Assembly: GCF_011764445.1 (NCBI RefSeq)
Contig: NZ_BLPG01000001.1
Coordinates: 4,030,001 to 4,094,000, forward strand
DNA length: 64,000 nt
Source of the DNA: Phytohabitans rumicis
GTDB taxonomy: Bacteria; Actinomycetota; Actinomycetes; Mycobacteriales; Micromonosporaceae
Direction of reading: 5' to 3'
Shown here: piece by piece, positions 44,127-55,696 of the stretch
Layout: every line of letters starts with the position of its first letter
Position numbering within the stretch: the stretch's first letter is position 1
Program-made: the position numbers and the translations under genes
Notes under the pieces: generated by a model
What the model saw: only the letters and a program-made list of their open reading frames with translations
What the model was told of the DNA's origin: nothing
Database searches by the model: none

Positions 44127-44978
44127 CTAAAGGAGGTCGAGGAGCGCGAACGCGAACAGGGCGATGCCCACGAAGCCGTTCGCGGTGAAGAACGCGCGGT
44201 TCACCCGGGTCAGGTCGCTCGGGCGCACGACCACGTGCTGGTAGCCGAACGCGACCGCGGTCAGGGCCAGGCCCACCCACCACAGCCAGCCGAAACCGAC
44301 CAGCTCGCCGTACCAGACGAACAGGGCGAACGTCACCAGGTGCACGACCGTCGACAGGCCGAGCGCGAACGGCACGCCGTACCGCGCGGGCACGCTGCGC
44401 ACGCCGATCTCGCGGTCCACCTCGGCGTCCTGGCACGCATAGATCAGGTCGAACCCGCCGATCCACAGCCCCACCGCGGCGGCCAGCACCCACGCCGGCC
44501 CGGACCCGGCGAACGTCCCGGTCACCGCCAGCCACGCGCCGACCGGCCCGACCATCTGCGCGATCGCCAGGATCGCATGTGGCCAGTCGGTGAACCGCTT
44601 GCCGTACGGGTACACCACCAGCGGCACCACGGCGAGCGGCGAGAGCACCAGGCACAGCGGGTTGAGCAGCGCCGCCGCGCCGAGGAACACCACCAGCGCG
44701 ATGCCCGCGCCGGTCCAGGCCGTCCGCACGCGGACGGCACCGGTGACCAGCTCTCTATTCGCGGTACGCGGATTGCGGGCGTCGATGCGCCGGTCGATGA
44801 TCCGATTGGCGGCCATCGCGAACGTCCGTGCGCCCACCATCGCGACTGTGATGAGCACCAGGTCGCCCCAGCGCACCCCGCCGCCCTCCTGCCGCATCGC
44901 GGTAAGCGCGGACAGGTACGCGAACGGCAGCGCGAAGACCGAGTGCTCGATGGCGACCAGCCGTAGGAACGCCTTCAT
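44127..44978 (-). CDS. mqnP: UbiA-family prenyltransferase of menaquinone synthesis
   Basis: The 283-residue protein has about eight membrane helices and the two Asp-rich Mg2+-prenyl-diphosphate motifs, NRIIDRRID near 59-67 and DAEVDREIG near 184-192. It attaches the isoprenoid tail to the naphthoate precursor. With UbiD and UbiX alongside, it is most likely the futalosine-pathway prenyltransferase (MqnP). Its start overlaps the UbiD-like stop by four bases. Confidence 0.9.
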   Translation of the reverse strand: MKAFLRLVAIEHSVFALPFAYLSALTAMRQEGGGVRWGDLVLITVAMVGARTFAMAANRIIDRRIDARNPRTANRELVTGAVRVRTAWTGAGIALVVFLGAAALLNPLCLVLSPLAVVPLVVYPYGKRFTDWPHAILAIAQMVGPVGAWLAVTGTFAGSGPAWVLAAAVGLWIGGFDLIYACQDAEVDREIGVRSVPARYGVPFALGLSTVVHLVTFALFVWYGELVGFGWLWWVGLALTAVAFGYQHVVVRPSDLTRVNRAFFTANGFVGIALFAFALLDLL

Positions 44979-46438
44979 GAAATTCCGTACTCTCGCCAGC
45001 GCTTGTCGACCAGCGCCTTGACCTCCGGCGACATGACCGCCTCGGGCGGCCAGCCCCGGGTGTAGCCCTCGGTCGGCAGCTTGCGGGTCGCGTCGATGCC
45101 CGCCTTGCCGCCCCAGAACTGCTGGTACGACGAGTGGTCGAGGTGGTCGACAGGGCCCTCGGTGAGCAGCAGGTCGTGCTTGTAGTCGACGTTGCTGAAC
45201 GCCCGGAACGCCACCTCGCTGTAGTCCTGCACGTCGCAGTCCTCGTCGACGACCACGATCAGCTTGGCGAGCGAGAGCAGGTGCGCGCCCCAAATCGAGG
45301 ACATCACCTTCTGGGCGTGCTTGGGGTACCGCTTGCGGATCGAGACGATCACGCAGTTGTGGAAGACCCCGGCCTCCGGCATGGAGTAGTCGACGATGTC
45401 CGGGATCAGCAGCTTGAGCAGCGGCAGGAAGATCCGCTCGGTGGCGTGCCCGATCGGCCCGTCCTCCTGCGGAGGCTTCGACGTCACGATCGAGTGGTAG
45501 ACCGGGTCGCGCTGCGTCGTCATGCACTCGACGTGGAGCACGGGGAACGGCTCGACCGGCGTGTAGAAGCCGGTGTGGTCGCCGAACGGGCCCTCGGGCA
45601 GGCGCTCGCCCGGCTCGACGTACCCCTCCAGCACGATCTGCGCGTGCGCCGGCACCTGGAGCGGAACGGTGAGGCAGTCGACCATCTCGACGCGTTCGCC
45701 GCGCAGGAATCCGGCGAAGAGGTACTCGTCGATGTCGCTCGGCAGCGGCGCGGACGCGCTGTACGAGACCACCGGGTCGCAGCCGAACGCGATCGCGACC
45801 GGCAGCCGCTCGCCCCGCCGTTCGGCCACCGCGTGGTGCGCCGTCGAGTCCTTGTGGATCTGCCAGTGCATGCCGACCGTGGTGGGCGAGTGCTGCTGCA
45901 GGCGGTACAGGCCGAGGTTGCGCTTGCCGGTCTCGGGGTGCTTGGTGTGGGTCAGCCCGTAGTTGTGGAAGATGCCGCCGTCGTCAGGCCAGGTCTGCAA
46001 CCCGGGCAGCCGGCCCAGGTCGACCTCGCCGTCGCGGTAGATCACCTGCTGGCAGGGCGCGGTCTTGACCTTCTTCGGGGGTACGGACTTGAGCTGCATG
46101 ACCTTGCCCAGGCCCTCGCGGATGCCCGACCAGCCGACCGGCAGCTCCGGGCGGACCAGCTCGCCGATCCGGGCGCCGATCTCGTCCACGCTCTCCACGC
46201 CCAGCGCCATGGCCATGCGCCGGTGGGTGCCGAAGAGGTTGATCGCCAGGGGCATCTCGCCCCGGGTGGGCCGCTCGAAGAGCAGCGCCGGGCCCTTCGC
46301 GGCGACCGTACGGGTGACCACCTCGCTGATCTCCAGCGTCGGATCCACCGGCACGGACACCCGGCGCAGCTCGCCGGCCTTCTCCAGCGCCGCGAGAAAG
46401 TCCTTCAGCCCCGTGTACGGGAAGCCACGTACCGCCAT
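44975..46438 (-). CDS. mqnL: UbiD-family decarboxylase of menaquinone synthesis
   Basis: The 487-residue protein has UbiD features: VPVDPTLEISEVVTR, DLGRLPGLQTWPDDGG, QIHKDSTAHHA, VSYSASAPLPSDIDEYL and the EGPFGDHTGFYTP motif with catalytic acidic residues. It uses prenylated FMN made by UbiX to decarboxylate an aromatic intermediate. Its stop overlaps the start of the UbiA-type gene. The upstream gap also holds the terminator of the convergently placed subtilase. Confidence 0.92.
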   Translation of the reverse strand: MAVRGFPYTGLKDFLAALEKAGELRRVSVPVDPTLEISEVVTRTVAAKGPALLFERPTRGEMPLAINLFGTHRRMAMALGVESVDEIGARIGELVRPELPVGWSGIREGLGKVMQLKSVPPKKVKTAPCQQVIYRDGEVDLGRLPGLQTWPDDGGIFHNYGLTHTKHPETGKRNLGLYRLQQHSPTTVGMHWQIHKDSTAHHAVAERRGERLPVAIAFGCDPVVSYSASAPLPSDIDEYLFAGFLRGERVEMVDCLTVPLQVPAHAQIVLEGYVEPGERLPEGPFGDHTGFYTPVEPFPVLHVECMTTQRDPVYHSIVTSKPPQEDGPIGHATERIFLPLLKLLIPDIVDYSMPEAGVFHNCVIVSIRKRYPKHAQKVMSSIWGAHLLSLAKLIVVVDEDCDVQDYSEVAFRAFSNVDYKHDLLLTEGPVDHLDHSSYQQFWGGKAGIDATRKLPTEGYTRGWPPEAVMSPEVKALVDKRWREYGIS

Positions 46439-46480
46439 GGCAGCCAGTCTGTCCTACCGGTTGGTACCGGCAATGACGCG

Positions 46481-46516
46481 GGTGGGCCGCCGAGACGCGT
46501 GTCTCGACGGCCCACC
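46481..46516 (-). terminator. Strong terminator hairpin after the subtilase gene
   Basis: GGTGGGCCG and CGGCCCACC flank an inner CGAGAC/GTCTCG stem with a GCGT loop, making a nearly perfect 16-bp hairpin. It lies 27 bases downstream of the subtilase stop on the minus strand, and also separates that gene from the ubiD-type gene. Confidence 0.75.
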
Positions 46517-46542
46517 TCTTCGCTTTCGCTCTCAGGTCGCGC

Positions 46543-48585
<2,043 letters not shown>

Positions 48586-48754
48586 TTCAGACTCCCCGTT
48601 TGAGATCAGCGTCCACTGTGGATGAGGGGTGGACGGCATTGCCTCTCGATAAAGACGCTGACCATCTTCGTTGATTTACGCCTTTCGGGGGTCACCCGTT
48701 CGGACCAATTGCATTGAGTGAGTCACCGCTGGATCGATTTCTGGTTTGTCAAAT

Positions 48755-49438
48755 GTGAGACTTCGCAGGCGGCTCGCGGCCACCGCGTTCTGCGCCGTGT
48801 TACTCGTTGCCGGCGAACCGGCCATGTCTATGGCAAGCGGCGTTTACCACCACTTGGGCGCCGGTACGACCGGGGAATGGTCCGGGGTGCTCGCCCGACT
48901 GACCGTGCGCGATCCGGGCGTACGGACCGGCACGCACGACTTTGTGGCGACCCGGCTCATGGCAAAACGTGAGTCGGATGGCCGACTCACGTGGCTGGAG
49001 GCCGGGTGGGCGGAGACCGGGTGGGCGGGTGGCGACAAGCAACGCGTCTACACGTACGACACCAACCGGCAGGCGTGGACCTTCTACGACCAATACGCCC
49101 TCGCGCCCGGCGACCAGATCTGGATCTCCATTCAGGCGGCGCGGGACGGCGTGTGGGAGGCATGGCTGTGGTGGCGGGAACGCTGGCAACTGCTCACCAG
49201 CCAACGCCTGCCGATGGGCGCCCGCGCCCAGGTCGAGCAGTACGTCGAGGTGCACACCGACGGCGCCGGGGCCATCGACGTACCGCGGATCGCCGTGGAC
49301 AACGTCCAGGTCAAGGACGGCGACGCGCTGCGCTACTGGCGGCAGGACGACGTGCCCACCGCGTCCGGCGGCGGCTCCGGCGCGTACTGCCTGGACTGGG
49401 CCACCCGCTTCGACACCTGGACGGCCGGCACCTGCTAA
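48755..49438 (+). CDS. Secreted protein of unknown function
   Basis: The ~227-residue protein has a clear signal peptide (RRRLAATAFCAVLLVAGEPA) and a Trp-rich body (AWTFYDQYALAPGDQIWISI, then WEAWLWWRERWQLL). Two cysteines stand near the C-terminus (AYCLDWATRFDTWTAGTC). No family was recognised; the pattern suggests a compact secreted beta-domain. GTG 48755 is used; a TTG nine bases earlier is the alternative. It is divergent from the subtilase across an AT-richer 170-base gap and ends before the convergent ccsB gene. Confidence 0.65.
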   Translation: MRLRRRLAATAFCAVLLVAGEPAMSMASGVYHHLGAGTTGEWSGVLARLTVRDPGVRTGTHDFVATRLMAKRESDGRLTWLEAGWAETGWAGGDKQRVYTYDTNRQAWTFYDQYALAPGDQIWISIQAARDGVWEAWLWWRERWQLLTSQRLPMGARAQVEQYVEVHTDGAGAIDVPRIAVDNVQVKDGDALRYWRQDDVPTASGGGSGAYCLDWATRFDTWTAGTC

Positions 49439-49469
49439 CGCCCCTGGCCATCCACGGTGATGAGGAGAG

Positions 49470-50423
49470 CTATAGGCCGCCGTAGGAGTGTAGGCCGGTG
49501 AAGAAGATGTTGACGCCGAAGAGGTTCATCAGCATGGTGAGCCAGCCGATCACGGCGATCCACGTCGCGGTGGTGCGCTTGACGCTCGGGGTCGCGCGGG
49601 CGTGCAGGTAGCCGGCGTACACGATCCAGGAGATGAACGCCCAGACCTCCTTGGGATCCCAGCCCCAGTAGCGGCCCCAGGCCGCCTCGGCCCAGATCGG
49701 CCCGGCGATCAGCGCGCCGAACGTCCAGATCGGAAACGCGAACGCGTGCAGGCGGAAGGTCAGCCGGTCGAGCGCGGCCGCCTCGGGGACCCGCCGCCCC
49801 AGCGTGTACGGGAAGCTGCGCTTGCCGCGGTCGTACCCGCTGCGGATCAGGAACATCGCGGCGGGCACGAAGCCGAGCAGGAAGATGCCGGACGAGGTGA
49901 CCGCGGCGGACACGTGCACGACGAACCAGCTCGACTTCAGGGCCGGCACGAGCGGCGCTACGTCGGTGTAGAGCACCATGCCGGCGACGCCGAGCAGAAT
50001 CACCATCACGGTGGCGACGAAGAGGCCGAGGTGCCGGATCGCCGGTCGCTTGGCGAGCACGACAAGCCAGGCGGCGCTGCCGACGAACGTCACCGAGAGC
50101 ACGAACTCGTACATGTTGCCCCACGGCATGCGCTCGGCCGCGATGCCGCGGGTCACGAGCGTGCCGAGGTGGGCCAGCGCCGCGATCAAGGTGACGGCGA
50201 CGGCGGCCCGGCCGGCGAAGGCAGCACGGTCGGGCCGGGCCGGAGGCGCGTCCACAACCTCCACAACGGGTGGCCCCCCGGCGCCGACGGCCACCAGCTC
50301 ACGCGCGGCAGCCCGGCCCACGTGACTGGCGTTGCCGAACGCGTACTCGGCCGCATGGCAGACCATCGCCGCGACGTACGACATGATCGCGATGACCAGG
50401 AGCTGATCGGACAGTGCGGACAT
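49470..50423 (-). CDS. ccsB: Cytochrome c biogenesis protein CcsB (CcsA family)
   Basis: The 317-residue protein has about eight helices and the haem-handling tryptophan-rich motif WGRYWGWDPKEVWAFISW near 250. Conserved histidines are present (for example HVSAAVTSS and HARATPS). With ResB it forms the system II cytochrome c synthase that carries haem across the membrane and attaches it to apocytochrome c. Its start overlaps the resB stop by one base. Confidence 0.93.
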   Translation of the reverse strand: MSALSDQLLVIAIMSYVAAMVCHAAEYAFGNASHVGRAAARELVAVGAGGPPVVEVVDAPPARPDRAAFAGRAAVAVTLIAALAHLGTLVTRGIAAERMPWGNMYEFVLSVTFVGSAAWLVVLAKRPAIRHLGLFVATVMVILLGVAGMVLYTDVAPLVPALKSSWFVVHVSAAVTSSGIFLLGFVPAAMFLIRSGYDRGKRSFPYTLGRRVPEAAALDRLTFRLHAFAFPIWTFGALIAGPIWAEAAWGRYWGWDPKEVWAFISWIVYAGYLHARATPSVKRTTATWIAVIGWLTMLMNLFGVNIFFTGLHSYGGL

Positions 50424-51958
50424 CAGCGTTTCTCCACAACGGTCACGGCCTTGACGGTCTCTTGGAACTCCTCGGCGAACCCGGAGTAGTCGGTGCGCGG
50501 CAGCCCACCGGCCTCGACCAATCTACTACTGCCGGTAGTGACGCGGAAGAAGACCCGGCGCCGCCGTCCGGTCAGCGACAGCATCAGCCCGGCCAGGCCG
50601 GTCGCGGCCCCGCCGAGCGCGACGAACTCGCCCGGGTCGTACCGCACCGACAGGGTGGCGTACTGCCGGGTACCGAGGAACTCCGCGGTCGTCCCGTCGT
50701 CGAGCGTCATCTTCTCGCCGACCCGCAGCAGCTTCGCCTCGCCGACCGGCTTCAACCGCCCCGAGTTCACCTGCCGCTGGTCGAGCGTGTAGACCGACTG
50801 GGGCAGGCCGACGTCCAGCCCGAGGTTGCCCCGGTACGCCCACAGCATCAGCGCCGGCGAGCGCTCCGCCGGATAGACCGACCGGGTGTACGGCGCCGCG
50901 TCCGGCGCGGTCGGCAGGTAGAGCCCCTCGAACGCGACCTGGAGGTTGGGGTCCCGGGCGCCGCCGCGCGGGTCCACATTGGCGTCCGGGAACGCGGCCA
51001 CGCCCTCGCTGGTCAGCATCCCGTCGACGGTCAGGAACGGGGCGACCGTGGTCTGCGACTGGCCGTACCGGTCGGTGTAGCGAATGATCGGCGCGTAGCC
51101 GTGCCCGAGCAGGTAGACGTTCGCGTCGCCGAGCCGCAGCGGCGAGTTGACCGAAAAGCGCTGCGGGGGCCCGTCGTCCACCCGCGCGGTCGCCTGGTAG
51201 GACGACGGCTGGCCGCTGGGCAGGAACTCGGCCTTGAAGTCGGTCAGCTCCAGGCAGAAGCGCGGCAGGTCGGCCGCCTTGATGCGCGCGCCGAGGCCGT
51301 ACTCGTCGTACTGCTGGAGGTTGTTGCAGAACGCGGTGTCCGAGCCGACGACCAGCAGGCGGTTGCCGTGCCAGCCGTACCAGGATCCGAAGCCCACGCC
51401 CGCCAGGACGGCGAGCAGCGCGAAGTGGAAGATCAGGTTGCCGGTCTCCTTGAGGTACCCCTTCTCGGCGGAGACCGTGTCGTCGCGGACCGCGACGCGC
51501 CAGCGGCGCTTGCGCAGCGCGGCGGCGATGTCGTCGATGCCCGCCGCGCCTTCGAGGACCGCATGCTGCGGCAGGCGGTCCAGCCGGGCCGGCACATTCG
51601 GGGGTACGGAGCGCAGCGCGCGGTAGTGGTCGCGAAGGCGCGGCAGGACGCAGCCGACCAGCGAGGTGAACAGCAGGACGTAGATCGCCGAGAACCACAC
51701 CGAGGCGAACACCTCGAACATGCCCAGCCGATTGAGCCACGGCGCCAGCGAGGGGTGCTCGACGTAGTACTGGTTGACCTTCTCGATGTTGACGCTGCGC
51801 TGCGGGAGCACCGAGCCGGGGATGGCCGCGATGGCCAGCAGGAAGAGCAGGATCAGCGCCGTACGCATGCTGGTGAGCTGGCGCCACGAGTTGCGCAGAA
51901 ACGCAAGAACGGGGTTCGGCCGCGCGTTCGTGGGCGGCCGCTCCTGCACCGCGACCAT
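50423..51958 (-). CDS. resB: Cytochrome c biogenesis protein ResB
   Basis: The 511-residue protein has three N-terminal and one C-terminal membrane helices and a large outer domain. Family stretches include RTALILLFLLAIAAIPGSVLPQ, then VFASVWFSAIYVLLFTSL, EKGYLKETGNLIFHFALL and PSVYTLDQRQVN-like DVGLPQSVYTLD. ATG 51958 (MVAVQERPPTNARP) overlaps the ccdA stop as ATGA. It works with CcsB in haem attachment. Confidence 0.93.
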   Translation of the reverse strand: MVAVQERPPTNARPNPVLAFLRNSWRQLTSMRTALILLFLLAIAAIPGSVLPQRSVNIEKVNQYYVEHPSLAPWLNRLGMFEVFASVWFSAIYVLLFTSLVGCVLPRLRDHYRALRSVPPNVPARLDRLPQHAVLEGAAGIDDIAAALRKRRWRVAVRDDTVSAEKGYLKETGNLIFHFALLAVLAGVGFGSWYGWHGNRLLVVGSDTAFCNNLQQYDEYGLGARIKAADLPRFCLELTDFKAEFLPSGQPSSYQATARVDDGPPQRFSVNSPLRLGDANVYLLGHGYAPIIRYTDRYGQSQTTVAPFLTVDGMLTSEGVAAFPDANVDPRGGARDPNLQVAFEGLYLPTAPDAAPYTRSVYPAERSPALMLWAYRGNLGLDVGLPQSVYTLDQRQVNSGRLKPVGEAKLLRVGEKMTLDDGTTAEFLGTRQYATLSVRYDPGEFVALGGAATGLAGLMLSLTGRRRRVFFRVTTGSSRLVEAGGLPRTDYSGFAEEFQETVKAVTVVEKR

Positions 51959-52782
51959 CAGATGCCCACCTTGCCGACCCCGACCGTGGTCTGCAACCAG
52001 ATGAGGAAGCTGTTCCACCCGCCGGTGACCAGCGCGATCCCCACCACGATCAGCAGCGCGCCACCGGCCCGGGTGACCCAGCGGCTGTTGCGCCGGATCG
52101 CCTTGAAGACGCCGAGGAACCGGCGAAAGCCCAGCCCGAACGCGATGAACGGTAGTCCGAGCCCGAGGCAGTATGCGACCGCCAGCACTACGGCCCGATC
52201 GGTCTTGCCGCTGACCGTGGCCATGGTCAGCACGGCGCCGAGGGTGGGCCCGACGCAGGGCACCCAGGACAGTGCGAACACCGCGCCGAAGACGGGAGCG
52301 CCGAGCAGCCCGGCGTTGGGCAGCTTGTGGATCCGAAATTCGCGCTGCATCCCCGGCACCAGCCCGACGAACGCCAGCCCCAGCACGATGATCAGGATGC
52401 CGCCGCCGATCTCCAGCGCCCGCCGGTTGTCCAGCAGCACGCTGCTGACGCTGGTGAAGAGCACCGCGGTCAACGTAAAGACCACGGTGAACCCACTGAT
52501 GAACAGCGCGGTCCCGGCGAGCACCCGGCCCGCGCCCCCAAAGGGCTGCCCTGTTGGGGATGAATTCTGAGAAGGGCTCCCCTGTACCCGTCCAGCCGGT
52601 GATAGGGCTGCCCTTTTGGCGTCAAGCTCCACCCCCGACAAGCCCGTCACGTACGACAGGTAGCCGGGCACGAGCGGCAGCACGCACGGGGAGAGGAAGC
52701 TGACCAGGCCGGCGAGGGCGGCGGCTCCGATCGCCAGCGCGATCGGTCCTCCGTTGGCGAGCTCACGGAACGTGTCGCCCAC
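51958..52782 (-). CDS. ccdA: Thiol-disulfide transporter CcdA with an inserted loop
   Basis: The 274-residue membrane protein has six helices and the two redox motifs SFLSPCVLPLVPGYLSYVTG and SWVPCVGPTLGAVL. CcdA passes reducing power to ResA so that apocytochrome c cysteines stay reduced. Between helix 1 and helix 2, residues ~56-83 form a Ser/Pro/Gln/Gly-rich loop. It is encoded by a palindromic segment (52536-52619) that looks like an inserted repeat kept in frame. The rest is normal. The gene is coupled to resB. Confidence 0.93.
   Translation of the reverse strand: MGDTFRELANGGPIALAIGAAALAGLVSFLSPCVLPLVPGYLSYVTGLSGVELDAKRAALSPAGRVQGSPSQNSSPTGQPFGGAGRVLAGTALFISGFTVVFTLTAVLFTSVSSVLLDNRRALEIGGGILIIVLGLAFVGLVPGMQREFRIHKLPNAGLLGAPVFGAVFALSWVPCVGPTLGAVLTMATVSGKTDRAVVLAVAYCLGLGLPFIAFGLGFRRFLGVFKAIRRNSRWVTRAGGALLIVVGIALVTGGWNSFLIWLQTTVGVGKVGI
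52536..52619. repeat. Palindromic element inside the ccdA coding region
   Basis: CCCCAAAGGGCTGCCCTGTT at its left and ATAGGGCTGCCCTTTTGGCG at its right are inverted copies with few mismatches. Each contains the palindrome AGGGC-T-GCCCT. A third related AGGGCTCCCCT lies between them. Local composition, including GAATTCT, is unlike ccdA. The insert keeps the frame and codes for an extramembrane loop. Confidence 0.7.
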
Positions 52783-52783
52783 G

Positions 52784-53332
52784 TCAGCTCGCCTCCGCCG
52801 CGACCCGGGCGACGAGCGGCTGCAACTGGTCCTGCTTGACGGCGTCCCGGATCACCACGGCGATCCGGCCCTCCCGGTCCAGGATGATCGTGGCCGGGAT
52901 CGTGTTGGGCGGAACGTCGAAGTTGAGGGCCAGCTTGCTGCCCGGGTCGACGATGCTCGGGTAGCCGACCCGGCCCTGCTGGAACGCCTTGGCCTTGTCC
53001 CGGTCGTCCCGCACGTTGATGCCCAGGAAGGTGACGCCCTGCCCCTTCGTCGCCTGGTACGTCTGCTCCAGGTCGTCGATCTCGGCCCGGCACGGCGAGC
53101 ACCACGAACCCCAGAAGTTGACCACGACGACCGTGCCACGGTCCTGGGTGAGGTTGTAGCTGCCGCCCTCCAGCAGCTCGCCGGACAGGTCGGGTGCGGG
53201 CGGCCGCTTGTCCGGCGCGCACTCGATGACGCCAGCGGTGGTCTCGCAGTCGTCCTCCCACTTCCCGCCACCGTCACAGGCGGCGAGCGCGGTGCTGAGG
53301 AGGAGCAGGACTAGCGAGAGGCGCCGCAGCAT
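52784..53332 (-). CDS. resA: ResA/TlpA-like thioredoxin lipoprotein
   Basis: The 182-residue protein has a lipobox (LLSTALAACDG, Cys near 19) and a thioredoxin fold with the active site WCSPCRAEI near 78-83. The cis-Pro segment is NTIPATIILD. It reduces apocytochrome c cysteines before haem attachment and is recharged by CcdA. The start overlaps the stop of the histidine phosphatase gene by three bases and ccdA begins two bases after its stop. Confidence 0.92.
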   Translation of the reverse strand: MLRRLSLVLLLLSTALAACDGGGKWEDDCETTAGVIECAPDKRPPAPDLSGELLEGGSYNLTQDRGTVVVVNFWGSWCSPCRAEIDDLEQTYQATKGQGVTFLGINVRDDRDKAKAFQQGRVGYPSIVDPGSKLALNFDVPPNTIPATIILDREGRIAVVIRDAVKQDQLQPLVARVAAEAS

Positions 53333-53982
53333 CAGGCCCCCTTGGCCGTCCGGGCACCCGGTGACATCGCGACGAGATGGGCGGCCGGCTCGGAGTACCC
53401 GATGCCGACCAGCTTGGCGCCTTCGAAGTGAAACGACGTGAGGCTGGCCAGCCCGCACTGGCGCTTGCGGGGGTCGTGCCACAGCCGCTTGCGCTCGACG
53501 TACCGGCGCAGGGTCCAGATGGGCAGCTGGTGCGAGACGCAGACCGCCTCGCGCCCCTCGGCGGCGACCCGGGCGGCGTGCAGCGCGCCGAACATCCGCT
53601 CGGCGATCTGCTTGTACGGCTCGCCCCAGGACGGGGTGACCGGGTCGCGCAGCACCCACCAGTTGCGCGGGTCGCGAAACGAGCCGTCGCCGGGCGAGAC
53701 CCGCTTGCCCTCGAACCAGTTGGCGCTCTCGATCAGCCGCTCGTCGACCGCCACCGGCAGCCCGAACTGCGCGGCGATCGGGTCGGCGGTCTCCTGGGCG
53801 CGCTCCAGCGGGCTGGCCACCACGTACGCGATGTCGCGGTCGGCCAGCGCCTGCGCCGCCGCCTTGGCCATCTGCCCGCCCAGTTCGGAGAGGCGGAAGC
53901 CGGGCAACCGGCCGTACAGGATCTTGTCCGGGTTGTGTACTTCCCCGTGCCGAAGCACGTGCACGACGGTGCTGCTCGTCAT
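53332..53982 (-). CDS. Histidine phosphatase (phosphoglycerate mutase superfamily)
   Basis: The 216-residue protein has the RHG motif ([10 protein letters not shown], His near 11), the [11 protein letters not shown] block and the second catalytic His in CVSHQLPIW. It is a branch-2-type phosphatase commonly encoded between hemL and the cytochrome c maturation genes in actinobacteria. The natural substrate is not known. ATG 53982 overlaps the hemL stop by four bases; an upstream in-frame start would run into hemL. Confidence 0.88.
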   Translation of the reverse strand: MTSSTVVHVLRHGEVHNPDKILYGRLPGFRLSELGGQMAKAAAQALADRDIAYVVASPLERAQETADPIAAQFGLPVAVDERLIESANWFEGKRVSPGDGSFRDPRNWWVLRDPVTPSWGEPYKQIAERMFGALHAARVAAEGREAVCVSHQLPIWTLRRYVERKRLWHDPRKRQCGLASLTSFHFEGAKLVGIGYSEPAAHLVAMSPGARTAKGA

Positions 53983-55277
53983 GTATTGCTCCCCGCTGCC
54001 GCCGCGGCCGCCGCTCCCGGCAGGGCCGCCGATATCTGCTCCAACGCCTCGTCGTCGAGCGCGGTGGATACGAACCACGATTCGAACGCGCTCGGCGGCA
54101 GGTAGACCCCGCCGTCCAGCATCGCGTGGAAGAACGCCTTGAACGCGGCCACGTCCTGGGTCTTGGCGCTGTCGTAGTCGACCACGTCGGCGTCGGTGAA
54201 GAAGATCGAGAACATGCTCCCGGCGTACGAGAGCCGATGCGGGACCCCGGCGGCGCTCAGCGCCTCGCTCGCGAGCTTGCCCACGGCGGCGGCCGTTTCG
54301 TCGAGGCGGCGGTAGACCGCGTCGTCGGCCAGGCGCAGGCTGGCCAGCCCGGCGGCGCAGGCGAGCGGGTTTCCGGAGAGCGTGCCGGCCTGGTAGACCG
54401 GCCCGGCGGGGGCGAGGCGGCCCATGATCTCCGTCCGCCCACCGAAGGCGGCCGCGGGAAGGCCGCCGCCCATGACCTTGCCGAACGTGAAGAGGTCGGC
54501 GTCGACCGGGTCGAGAGCGGCCCAGCCGCCGCGGGCGACCCGGAACCCGGTCATCACCTCGTCGAGGACCAGCAGCGCGCCGTGCCGGTGCGCGATCGCG
54601 GCCAGCGCCTGGTTGAAACCGTCGCGCGGGGCGACCACGCCCATGTTGCCCGGCGCGGCCTCGGTGATGACGGCCGCGATGTGGTCACCGTCCGCGGCGA
54701 AGGCAGCCTCCACGGCGGCCACGTCGTTGTACGGCAGCACGATCGTCTCGCTCGCCGCCGCCCCGGTGACCCCGGGCGAGTCGGGCAGCCCGAGGGTCGC
54801 CACCCCGGACCCGGCCGCGGCCAGCAGCGCGTCGACGTGGCCGTGGTAGCAGCCGGCGAACTTCACCACCTTCGAGCGGCCGGTGAAGCCGCGCGCGAGC
54901 CGGATCGCCGACATCGTCGCCTCGGTACCCGAGTTGACCAGGCGCACCTGGTCGATCGGCGTACGGGCGACCATCTCCTCGGCGAGCTCCACCTCACCCG
55001 GCGTGGGCGTGCCGAAGCTGGTGCCCTTGGCGGCGGCAGCCTGCACGGCGGCGACCACCTCGGGGTGGGCGTGGCCGTGGATCAGCGGGCCCCACGAGCA
55101 CACGAGGTCGGCGTACCGGTTGCCGTCCGCGTCGAACAACCACGGACCGTTACCCCTAACCATGAAGCGGGGAGTTCCCCCTACCGCCTGGAAGGCGCGC
55201 ACGGGAGAATTGACCCCGCCCGGCACGATGGCCCGGGCTCGGGTGAAGAGGGCGTCGGAAGCAGGTGTCTTGGTCAC
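53979..55277 (-). CDS. hemL: Glutamate-1-semialdehyde 2,1-aminomutase
   Basis: The 432-residue PLP enzyme makes 5-aminolevulinate for haem, corrin and other tetrapyrroles. Its features are [45 protein letters not shown] and the catalytic lysine in [11 protein letters not shown]. Haem supply next to cytochrome c maturation genes is a common actinobacterial layout. The C-terminus is alanine-rich ([12 protein letters not shown]). Confidence 0.96.
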   Translation of the reverse strand: MTKTPASDALFTRARAIVPGGVNSPVRAFQAVGGTPRFMVRGNGPWLFDADGNRYADLVCSWGPLIHGHAHPEVVAAVQAAAAKGTSFGTPTPGEVELAEEMVARTPIDQVRLVNSGTEATMSAIRLARGFTGRSKVVKFAGCYHGHVDALLAAAGSGVATLGLPDSPGVTGAAASETIVLPYNDVAAVEAAFAADGDHIAAVITEAAPGNMGVVAPRDGFNQALAAIAHRHGALLVLDEVMTGFRVARGGWAALDPVDADLFTFGKVMGGGLPAAAFGGRTEIMGRLAPAGPVYQAGTLSGNPLACAAGLASLRLADDAVYRRLDETAAAVGKLASEALSAAGVPHRLSYAGSMFSIFFTDADVVDYDSAKTQDVAAFKAFFHAMLDGGVYLPPSAFESWFVSTALDDEALEQISAALPGAAAAAAAGSNT

Positions 55278-55372
55278 GGTGCAGCCATTCTGTCAGCGCA
55301 AGCTGAGAGCCTGTCACGGCCCCCGACCTGCGATGCCTCGCCGGGCATGTCCAGCTAGATCACGATAGGCTG

Positions 55373-55696
55373 ATGGATGTGGAACGTCCGGAGTTGTCCA
55401 TCGCGGTGCAACGGGCTCCCGGCGAGACGGTACTCAAGCTCGCCGGCGAGATCGACATGCTCACGGCCGCCCGGCTTTCCAACGCTGTCAGCGACGTCCT
55501 GACCGAGCCGCCCACGCGCATCGTGCTCGACATGGCGGGCGTCACGTTCTGTGACTCTCAAGGGCTGGGCACCCTCGTCGTCCTCAGCCGCAAGGCCAGC
55601 CGCGCGCAGAGCGTGTTGATGCTGACCAACGTCGGCGACTTCCTGCAGCGTGTGCTGGATATCACGGGCCTGCGGTCCGCGCTGATGGTGCGCTGA
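55373..55696 (+). CDS. STAS-domain anti-anti-sigma factor
   Basis: The 107-residue protein is a SpoIIAA/RsbV-like STAS domain: LKLAGEIDMLTAARL, then IVLDMAGVTFCDSQGLGTLV, with the likely phosphorylated serine in CDSQGL near 62. It would release a sigma factor by binding an RsbW-type kinase when dephosphorylated. The RsbW-GAF protein at 63.2 kb is a candidate partner but is not adjacent. The 3' end overlaps the convergent SARP-like gene by 35 bases. Confidence 0.9.
   Translation: MDVERPELSIAVQRAPGETVLKLAGEIDMLTAARLSNAVSDVLTEPPTRIVLDMAGVTFCDSQGLGTLVVLSRKASRAQSVLMLTNVGDFLQRVLDITGLRSALMVR

Noticed and set aside
43190-46438. A terpenoid biosynthetic gene cluster around the terpene synthase
   Set aside because: The flanking UbiX, UbiA and UbiD genes form a complete menaquinone set in opposite orientation, and no tailoring enzymes are present.
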